A program made the position numbers and the translations under genes. Under the pieces are notes generated by a model. It saw only the letters and a list, made by a program, of their open reading frames with translations, was not told where the DNA came from and searched no databases. This document shows positions 1 through 5,461 of a stretch of 11,091 nucleotides of DNA, one piece after another. The stretch is from JAAXQD01 sp032126435. Lineage in GTDB: Bacteria; Desulfobacterota; Desulfobacteria; Desulfobacterales; UBA11574. Within the stretch, counting starts at the first letter, position 1. Every line of letters begins with the position of its first letter. The DNA lies in the NCBI GenBank assembly GCA_032126435.1, contig JAQBBE010000135.1, positions 1 to 11,091 of the forward strand, read 5' to 3'.

Positions 1-57
1 CAACAACCGGAACGTGACGCCGGTATCTCTGCCACTTGTCACCCATAGGATGCCACC

Positions 58-798
58 ATGATACCGAATGTAAAAATAGCGACAGCCCGGACCCCGGACG
101 GAAGCGAGATGGTGCTTTATCAGCATGGCCGTGATTTCTCGATCAAGATCAATGGTCAGGATTTGATGCTCAGTCGCCAACATGAGTCGGAACTGGAGCT
201 GGCGAGGCTGGGTTGTGCACATCTGGCGGGTCGAAAGGCGCCCAGCATACTCATCGGCGGCTTGGGTATGGGCTATACCTTGCGCCAGGCGCTCGATATG
301 CTCAGCCCCAACGCCCAAGTGGTGGTGGGTGAACTGTTGGGTGCTGTCGTCGAATGGAATCGTGAGTTTTTCGGGGAACTCAACGGCCGGCCGCTGGGGG
401 ACGAGCGAGTTGACGTCAAGACGGGCGATATCGTCGAGCTGATCTCACGTTCCAAGAGCAGATTCGATGCGATCCTGCTGGATGTCGATAATGGTCCCAG
501 CGTGATGACAGATTCAGGAAACCGCCGTCTGTACGGTCGTGAAGGAATTCAGGCCTGTCGCCGCGCGCTGCGCAAACAGGGGTGTCTGGCCGTGTGGTCG
601 GCTGAGCCAAGTAAGAAATTCGAACAGCTTTTGATGCGTTGCAGCTTCCATGTGCGCCGTTTCCGGGTTCCCGCCTACAAGGGGAGTAAATCGCAGTCAC
701 GTTTTGTATGGGTTGCTTCGGAGGACAAGATTGTCCTGCCCCCCGGTGGCGGTGAGCCGCGCCCGCTGCTCAAGAACGAGTCGAAGGGAAATCACTGA
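58..798 (+). CDS. Spermidine-synthase-like SAM-fold protein (function unproven)
   Basis: A 246-residue cytosolic protein with a Rossmann methyltransferase/aminopropyltransferase fold of the spermidine synthase superfamily. Visible motifs are the glycine-rich nucleoside-binding loop ILIGGLGMGYT (about residues 64-74), an acidic residue at the end of strand 2 (VVVGELLG, E92), a GD pair (123-124), and AILLDVDNGP (138-147) where true SpeE proteins carry their catalytic Asp region. The polyamine-site signature of SpeE is not evident and the N-terminal beta domain is short, so the substrate cannot be named; a small-molecule methyltransferase is equally possible. The ATG at 58 has a TAGGA ribosome-binding site 7 bases upstream. 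The gene is clearly more GC-rich than everything to its right, which suggests a different history from the neighbouring MerB-like gene. Fold assignment is firm; function is open. Confidence 0.85.
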   Translation: MIPNVKIATARTPDGSEMVLYQHGRDFSIKINGQDLMLSRQHESELELARLGCAHLAGRKAPSILIGGLGMGYTLRQALDMLSPNAQVVVGELLGAVVEWNREFFGELNGRPLGDERVDVKTGDIVELISRSKSRFDAILLDVDNGPSVMTDSGNRRLYGREGIQACRRALRKQGCLAVWSAEPSKKFEQLLMRCSFHVRRFRVPAYKGSKSQSRFVWVASEDKIVLPPGGGEPRPLLKNESKGNH

Positions 799-852
799 CG
801 AAATATATTGATGCCATTTTGAGTTTATAAAAATGTTGGGTGAACTGATAAC

Positions 853-1614
853 ATGGGAGATAAACTCGTGATAAATGATCTGAAACATAAATTGTACCTG
901 GGGTTTCGCGGTGTTATGATGCAAATCCCGACGCTGCTTTCAGATAAAGGGGCGAAGAAAGGCGAAGAGGGTGCCAAGGCAAATGCAAATTGTTTATCGA
1001 AAGAGGAGCGTAGCGTCCATCATTTTATCGTTATGAAAATGGCGGTTGTCAAAAATCCTATTACAACAGCGTTGATCGCCAACGAACTAGGGATGCCAAA
1101 TGATCAGGTGCTTCAAATTATTAACAAGCTTGAAAACTTAAAAACATTCATTTATCGAGATGATGGAAAGGGAATAAACTGGGCTTATCCTCTTTCTCTT
1201 GAGAACACAGGTTTCAGAATGACGGCCTCTTCCGGCGAGCAGTTTTTTGCCGCCTGAGCCGCTGACGCTTTTGCGACGCCCTTCGTGTATGGGAGATTAC
1301 AAAAAAAGGAATTGTCTTTTACTATTCAGGCAGAATGCGCCAATAGCGGTAGACAGATAGAGATCGCACTTGACAGCGAACTGGATGGATCCGACCCTAT
1401 GTTCTGCTTACCATTAGTGCCTCTTGCAAAAACAAAGAGTCCAAGCATTGTGGACGTATTCTGACGGAAGTCATTACTCTTCTGGTCAGAAGAGGATGTA
1501 AGAGAATATAAAAAGAAAGAGGGCGATCTTAGAGTATATATGAATCTTAGTAAAAGAGCGCTTGCGGGTGTCAAAAGAATGCAGACATCGATTTTCGGTT
1601 TCGGTGAAATATAA
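853..1614 (+). CDS. MerB-like selenoprotein (organometallic-lyase-like) with two in-frame UGA codons
   Basis: Reading the UGAs at 1255-1257 and 1462-1464 as selenocysteine gives 253 residues ending at TAA 1612. The N-terminal part has a winged-helix-like segment (ALIANELGMPNDQVLQIINK, about 75-94) and the MerB-type stretch NWAYPLSLENTGFRM. Next comes U135-A-A-D138-A-F, which matches the C-x-x-D of MerB (Cys96/Asp99). Then follow FVYGRL and IQAECANSGRQIEIAL, then VDVF-U204 with SLLFWSEEDVREY, matching the Cys159 region. MerB cleaves carbon-mercury bonds with Cys96, Asp99 and Cys159, so both Sec residues would be catalytic. A conventional reading stops after 134 residues at FFAA, just before the active site. 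Only UGA, never TAA or TAG, interrupts the frame to 1614, and the core length fits MerB (about 210) plus an N-terminal extension. GGTGA at 839-843 supports the ATG; GTG 868 is an alternative. Possibly related to the MerB-like family named SaoL; no other Sao-type gene is present here. The substrate is inferred, and gene decay is the main alternative. Confidence 0.85.
1477..1494 (+). promoter_or_regulatory. Bacterial SECIS hairpin for the second UGA
   Basis: CTCTTCT (1477-1483) pairs perfectly with AGAAGAG (1488-1494) around a GGTC loop (1484-1487). The loop G is 20 bases after the UGA at 1462-1464. Bacterial SECIS elements are stem-loops inside the reading frame just 3' of the UGA, with a conserved G (often GGU) in the apical loop about 16-37 bases away, which SelB recognises. 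This hairpin satisfies both criteria. The first UGA (1255) has no equally clean partner; the best visible is CCC/GGG around a 9-base loop at 1279-1293. Confidence 0.75.
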
Positions 1615-1781
1615 GTTGAGAAAACAAGGGGGTCCCATCTTAACGGGCTGTTGCCCAAATAGTTCTTTCCAGAGGATTTAGATTTAATTGAAAAAAGTGA
1701 ATTGGGTACACTAAAAAAAGACATCGCAGAACGTTAAAGGCGCTGATAAAATCTTTAGAAAACAAACCCCGGCCATCTTGA
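1615..1781 (+). pseudogene. Coding-like, interrupted continuation of the MerB-like frame
   Basis: After TAA 1612 the same frame continues with protein-like composition (SHLNGLLPK), meets TAG at 1660, and reads on as FFPEDLDLIEKSELG and TLKKDIAER. A TAA follows, but one inserted T would restore the frame into KALIKSLENKPRPS before TGA 1779. No start codon with a ribosome-binding site makes it an independent gene. The simplest reading is a decayed C-terminal extension of the upstream gene or a remnant of a lost neighbour. I cannot name a family, and chance coding look is possible. Confidence 0.35.
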
Positions 1782-1832
1782 TTCATCAAATCCTTGGACC
1801 CTCTTCTCCAACTAAATTTGAGAAGAATCAAA

Positions 1833-1860
1833 TTTAAAAGCAATTCGGAACGCTTTTAAA
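1833..1860. terminator. Inverted repeat between convergent genes, possible terminator
   Basis: TTTAAAAGC (1833-1841) pairs with GCTTTTAAA (1852-1860) around a 10-base loop, 6 bases beyond the prmA stop. An adjacent 8-bp dyad, AAATTTGA/TCAAATTT (1814-1835), shares bases with it. The stems are AT-rich and the trailing T-run is poor, so termination is plausible for prmA but not certain. Confidence 0.45.
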
Positions 1861-1865
1861 TTCCT

Positions 1866-2783
1866 TTACATTGGCCTACAAACAAATAAAACCCAGCTTT
1901 CTTTGATAAGTACCTCAATGACTTCAAAGCCCAAATCCGCCATCTTTTCCAAAACTTTTTTCTCGTCTGCTTCAATGATACCCGAGCAGATCAATAGGCC
2001 GTTTGGGGCCAGAACCCTTTTGATGTTATCGAGAAGGCTAAAAACCGCCGTTGTTGTTAAATTGGCAGCCACCAGATCGAACCGTTCCGTTACCGTGTCC
2101 ACAAGATGGGTGGTTAGGATTTTAAAAGTCGATTCCGATATTCTGTTTTGAATCATATTTTTCCACGCAATATCAACAGCGACACTGTCATTGTCTGTTC
2201 CCCATACCTTGCTTGCACCCAGTTTTGCCGCCGCAACCATAAGGATGCCTGAACCGGTTCCCACATCCAGAAAAGAACCGCTTCTTTTAAGATATTTTTC
2301 AATCGTGGTGATGCACATGGATGTTGTGGGATGGGTTCCGGTACCAAACGCCATGCCCGGATCGATCTCAAGAACGATTTCATCACGATTCCGGGAATAT
2401 TCCTTCCAGGTGGGTTTCACCACAATGTTGGGTGTGATTTTCTCGGTCTTGAAAAAAGCTTTCCATGTTTCAGTCCAGTCTGCTTCATCGATCTTTCCAT
2501 AAACTGAATGGGATATTACGCCGTTTATTGTTTCAAGCCTTTCCAGATTTTTTTCAATTGTTTCGAGTCGTTTTTTAGACTGCTCATCATCGGGAAAATA
2601 GCCGATCACCGCCCAATGTTCAGGCATTACGGCATCGTCCCCCCAATCTTCCGAAGACTCGATTTCCGGCGTCTCGACGACGACACCCTGCAGGCCAAGG
2701 TCATAAAACAGATTGGAAATAAGATCCGTGGCCAATTGCGTGTCTTCGAAATCAAAAATAACCTTTGCTTCTATCCATTTCAT
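1866..2783 (-). CDS. prmA: Ribosomal protein L11 methyltransferase PrmA
   Basis: Cytosolic SAM-dependent methyltransferase that trimethylates ribosomal protein L11. The sequence shows the PrmA substrate-recognition and SAM signature DPGMAFGTGTHPTTSMC followed by the motif I loop FLDVGTGSGIL, the acidic GTDND after strand 2, and FDLVAANLTTTA where PrmA usually has an N-[IL]-L-A type motif; the Asn is kept. The C-terminus GFEVIEVLIKESWVLFVCR is typical. About 305 residues fits the family. I chose ATG 2783 (MKWIEAKV) over the in-frame TTG at 2801 because the family starts with this strand. No good ribosome-binding site is visible, so translation may be coupled to the radical SAM gene that ends 24 bases upstream. 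The two genes form a likely operon. Confidence 0.93.
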   Translation of the reverse strand: MKWIEAKVIFDFEDTQLATDLISNLFYDLGLQGVVVETPEIESSEDWGDDAVMPEHWAVIGYFPDDEQSKKRLETIEKNLERLETINGVISHSVYGKIDEADWTETWKAFFKTEKITPNIVVKPTWKEYSRNRDEIVLEIDPGMAFGTGTHPTTSMCITTIEKYLKRSGSFLDVGTGSGILMVAAAKLGASKVWGTDNDSVAVDIAWKNMIQNRISESTFKILTTHLVDTVTERFDLVAANLTTTAVFSLLDNIKRVLAPNGLLICSGIIEADEKKVLEKMADLGFEVIEVLIKESWVLFVCRPM

Positions 2784-2807
2784 AATTTTTAACCGTTTCA
2801 ATTAGGG

Positions 2808-4142
2808 TCACGTATAAAACTTTTCTTTTGGAGGATTAAAGTATCCGCATTTTAATTTTGGAAAAGATTCTTTAATTCGATTGAGAATATGTTGCATCCC
2901 CAAGGGTGTGCCGTGGTCAGCAACAGCAGACATAATATCCCAATACCGCATTGGGTCAAAATTCAGGTTTCGCCATTGGATCATGTTTATGGGATGCTGC
3001 TGTAAAAACTCAGTCAGCGCTTCCAGTTCTTTTGGAGTGTCCGTAAATCCGGGGCAATTTAAATAATTAATGGATACAAATTTTCCCAGTTGCAGTGCAG
3101 TTTCAATACTCTTTATAACCTCCGAAAAGCTGTAACTGTTGGGTCGAAAATATGCATTATAGCAGTCTTTTCTGACACTGTTGAGACTAATGCGGATGCT
3201 GTCGAGGCCTGCTTCGAACAGCTTTTTCAGAGTTTGTGGCTTGCTCCCGTTGGTGTTCATGTTGATGGTACCGCGACCGGTCACGGAGCGAATCTTGTTT
3301 ATGGCCGGTGCAATGACGTCGGCGGCCAGCAAAGGATCTCCTTCACACCCCTGTCCAAAGCTGACAACGCTTCGTTTTACCCGCCTTATGTGTAAAAGGG
3401 CCACCGCTGCAATCTCTGCAGAAGACGGCTTGAAATTAATTCTGGCCTGGCTGTGAGGAATTTCACTGTTTTTCTGAAGGGACAAACAGCCAAAACAGCG
3501 TGCATTGCAACGGGGGGACGTCGGTAGCGGCGCTTCATACCTTCCCAGGAAGAAATTCTTGGCTGCCGGACAGCCGTATTCCATGGCGCATTTTTCAAGG
3601 TGGGTTTCCAGTCGGTTCTCCGGCATTTTCTTTTGTATGTCAGCGATCCCGGCAACAACATCTTCGGTTTTCATCAATCGCAAATCCTGCCGCCGTTCTC
3701 TATCCACCCGTATCACTGCGGATCTGAATTTGCCCTTGTGCCATCCGATTGCCCCGTATGAAAACAGGGGAAGATATCCGGCGGCCGTGTTCTCTCGGTA
3801 GGCGCTCACATAAGAAATTACAAAACCGGGTGAATTAAATGCAGCAACCGGAAAGATAGGTTCTCCGGGGGTGTATGGATTTTTGTCCAATATTTCAAAC
3901 CGGTGATTTCCAATATTGTAAAGAACAGGCTTTCTGTCCGGCATCCTCATAAGCTCTCCCCCGGATGGCATATGAATTGTGTTATCCAATGTCAGGGGAA
4001 CCAGGGAAGACCCCGCCATCCCTGCAGCTGCATATCCATGAAGGTCAAAAATCTCTCCCGCACTATTTGCGACAACGGCTGTCACAAATTTCTTTCTGCT
4101 GTGATCCTGTTTCATCGGACTGTTTTTTGTTTTGCCCATCAT
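2808..4142 (-). CDS. Radical SAM protein of unknown substrate
   Basis: A 444-residue protein whose core carries the radical SAM iron-sulfur motif CNARCFGC (C212, C216, C219; CX3CX2C). It is followed by the glycine-rich SFGQGCEGDPLL (261-272), GTINMNTNGS (291-300) and LDSIRISLNS (313-322), which correspond to the SAM-contacting strands of the TIM barrel. About 200 residues precede the cluster motif and have no signature I recognise; they hold several Gly/Pro-rich segments and no signal peptide. The order of motifs resembles MoaA-like activases and maturases, but no auxiliary cluster domain is obvious and no peptide substrate is encoded nearby. The ATG at 4142 has AAGGGG just upstream. It lies directly upstream of prmA, so it may be co-transcribed; a link to the translation machinery is only a guess. 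Confidence 0.85.
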   Translation of the reverse strand: MMGKTKNSPMKQDHSRKKFVTAVVANSAGEIFDLHGYAAAGMAGSSLVPLTLDNTIHMPSGGELMRMPDRKPVLYNIGNHRFEILDKNPYTPGEPIFPVAAFNSPGFVISYVSAYRENTAAGYLPLFSYGAIGWHKGKFRSAVIRVDRERRQDLRLMKTEDVVAGIADIQKKMPENRLETHLEKCAMEYGCPAAKNFFLGRYEAPLPTSPRCNARCFGCLSLQKNSEIPHSQARINFKPSSAEIAAVALLHIRRVKRSVVSFGQGCEGDPLLAADVIAPAINKIRSVTGRGTINMNTNGSKPQTLKKLFEAGLDSIRISLNSVRKDCYNAYFRPNSYSFSEVIKSIETALQLGKFVSINYLNCPGFTDTPKELEALTEFLQQHPINMIQWRNLNFDPMRYWDIMSAVADHGTPLGMQHILNRIKESFPKLKCGYFNPPKEKFYT

Positions 4143-4178
4143 CCTGCCCCTTGTCCTGGCTTTTATTGTCAGACCGGT

Positions 4179-4201
4179 CCTAGTATTTATGAAACACTAG
4201 G
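4179..4201. repeat. Imperfect dyad upstream of the radical SAM gene
   Basis: CCTAGT (4179-4184) and ACTAGG (4196-4201) form an inverted repeat with additional TTT/AAA pairing and one mismatch inside. It lies 37 bases upstream of the radical SAM start and could be an operator or a 5' leader hairpin for that gene. No regulator is identifiable. Confidence 0.35.
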
Positions 4202-4286
4202 GTTGTTTCAATTAGATAATGATTGATAATAATTAAAAAGTAAAATATATCTCAAATATTAGACGAAGTCTACAGTGGGAACGCCA

Positions 4287-4446
4287 ATGAAAGCGTATCG
4301 GGAAGCGCTGTGGTTTAAGGCGCCGATCCGGCCGGCGTTTATCGATATTACCCCTCGGTCAAAAAAAGCCTTCTAAAAAGAGTGGAGTCAAAGAAGGCCT
4401 TGTTCTTTTCAATACAAAGTCGGTACAGTTAAACGCGTCATTCCCT
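4287..4446 (+). pseudogene. Frameshifted N-terminal remnant of a YjbQ-family gene
   Basis: Translation from ATG 4287 gives MKAYREALWF then FIDITPR, aligning with the start of the intact YjbQ gene 200 bases downstream (MKSYRKELWF, FVNITPQ; 14 of 29 residues identical). The frame ends at TAA 4374. A one-base shift restores KSGVKEGLVLFN and LNASF, which align with ESGIKEGFVLCN and the ITASVF segment. Homology stops there, before the catalytic histidine region, and the intact gene begins about 40 bases later. It is therefore a broken tandem paralogue with a single-base deletion and a lost 3' half. At about half identity it is an old duplication or a second acquired copy, not a recent one. A product is unlikely. 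Confidence 0.75.
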
Positions 4447-4485
4447 TTAACACCAACGGAAAAATATTGCCGAATGGGGGGCAAA

Positions 4486-4902
4486 ATGAAAAGCTATCGA
4501 AAAGAATTGTGGTTTGAGGTACCTTCCCGCCGGGGTTTTGTTAATATTACGCCCCAAGTAAAAGAATGTTTGCGTGAAAGCGGTATTAAAGAGGGTTTTG
4601 TCCTGTGCAACGCCATGCACATAACAGCCTCTGTTTTTATCAATGATGATGAATCCGGTCTTCACTATGATTACGAGGTCTGGCTTGAAAAACTGGCGCC
4701 GTACGGACCGGTTTCGCAGTACAAGCATAATGTGGGAGAGGACAACGCGGATGCTCACATGAAAAGACAGATTATGGGCCGGGAAGTGGTGGTTGCAATA
4801 ACCGATGGAAAACTCGATTTTGGTACCTGGGAGCAGATATTTTACGGGGAGTTTGACGGTCGACGACGCAAGCGAGTTCTTGTGAAGATCATCGGAGAAT
4901 GA
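4486..4902 (+). CDS. yjbQ: YjbQ/UPF0047 family protein (secondary thiamine-phosphate synthase type)
   Basis: A 138-residue protein of the YjbQ/UPF0047 family, compact cytosolic proteins that form trimers. The E. coli member can replace ThiE weakly as a thiamine-phosphate synthase, but the physiological role of the family is not settled. Signatures visible are NAMHITASVFINDDESGL, then HNVGEDNADAHMKRQ with the conserved histidines and the DNADAH box, VVAITDGKLDFGTWEQIF, and the closing EFDGRRRKRVLVKI. Length matches the family. ATG 4486 is preferred over ATG 4474 because GGGGG at 4476-4480 acts as its ribosome-binding site and the homologous remnant upstream also begins with MK-YR. It stands alone on the + strand between leftward operons; no thiamine gene is near. 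Confidence 0.93.
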   Translation: MKSYRKELWFEVPSRRGFVNITPQVKECLRESGIKEGFVLCNAMHITASVFINDDESGLHYDYEVWLEKLAPYGPVSQYKHNVGEDNADAHMKRQIMGREVVVAITDGKLDFGTWEQIFYGEFDGRRRKRVLVKIIGE

Positions 4903-5042
4903 TAAATTTTGCCGGTTTGACCGAGCAGATCAGAAAAACCGATTCTCCCAAAGGTATCCGACGATTTTAATCCGACATACTTTTTTTTTCAAAATAAATA
5001 TTCTCTTTTCACTTCGTTATTCCCTTGATATTGAAATGATGG

Positions 5043-5072
5043 GCATGTGCCATGAATGAAGCCGGCACATAC
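5043..5072. repeat. Inverted repeat downstream of the RHH gene
   Basis: GCATGTGCC (5043-5051) and GGCACATAC (5064-5072) pair with one mismatch around 12 bases. It lies 13 bases past the stop of the leftward ribbon-helix-helix gene. No T-run follows on that strand, so it is a hairpin of uncertain role rather than a clear terminator. Confidence 0.35.
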
Positions 5073-5084
5073 TGTAACACCACC

Positions 5085-5267
5085 TCAATCCACTCTGTTT
5101 GTCTGATTTCTTAAAAATGAATCCAACGCCTCGATCACGACACTGTTGTGTGTCGTATTGTTGGCAGATGTATAGGCTTCGACTCTTTCGGCGAGTTTAC
5201 AGGGGATTTGTATACTGAAGGCTTTGGTCATATCAGAGCATTGATCTTTGAAGCTTTCATTTTTCAT
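5085..5267 (-). CDS. Ribbon-helix-helix (CopG/Arc-type) DNA-binding protein
   Basis: A 60-residue protein with the pattern of a CopG/Arc/MetJ ribbon-helix-helix fold. A short beta strand (KAFSIQIP, residues 15-22) is followed by helix 1 (CKLAERVEAYTSANN) and helix 2 (THNSVVIEALDSFLRNQ). Such proteins dimerise through the strand and bind DNA as repressors or antitoxins. The start at 5267 has AAAGGA six bases upstream, and Met13 is a possible internal start. No toxin-sized reading frame flanks it: the downstream side holds only a hairpin and the upstream neighbour is the foldase gene about 190 bases away. It is best read as an orphan regulator; autoregulation is typical of the fold but no operator is visible. 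Confidence 0.8.
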   Translation of the reverse strand: MKNESFKDQCSDMTKAFSIQIPCKLAERVEAYTSANNTTHNSVVIEALDSFLRNQTNRVD

Positions 5268-5461
5268 CGACTGTCCTTTAGAATGTTATCTTGCAATATA
5301 TCCCTATGGAAATTATTTCTCCGGCAGGGATAAGATTTTTACCTGATAGTTTGATGGTTTAATTTTATTCCAGTTCGCTGATTTGTTCAACCTATAAAAT
5401 GATCGCCTCAAATTAGTTCATTATGTCAAAGCGTTATGAAAATACATTGGTATCTGAAAAT

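Noticed and set aside
15..40. GTGAC...GTCAC inverted repeat ahead of the first gene
   Set aside because: Only five bases per arm with a long spacer; expected by chance at this composition.
853..1257. A stand-alone 134-residue protein ending at TGA 1255
   Set aside because: It would stop exactly before the MerB active-site segment, while the frame continues as recognisable MerB-like sequence for 119 more codons interrupted only by another UGA.
1660..1662. TAG as a pyrrolysine codon in the tail after the MerB-like gene
   Set aside because: It lies beyond an in-frame TAA at 1612 and before a frameshift, and nothing in the window supports amber decoding; decay is simpler.
1326..1843. Two overlapping leftward reading frames of 132 and 67 residues
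   Set aside because: They are antisense to the MerB-like gene and its tail, have low-complexity Ser/Leu/Phe composition, and show no ribosome-binding site or family motif.
4979..4990. A run of nine T as a terminator after yjbQ
   Set aside because: No stem of useful strength precedes it directly; CGGT/ACCG further upstream is too far from the T-run.
5085..5461. A toxin-antitoxin pair built on the ribbon-helix-helix gene
   Set aside because: No toxin-sized reading frame with a ribosome-binding site is adjacent on the same strand.
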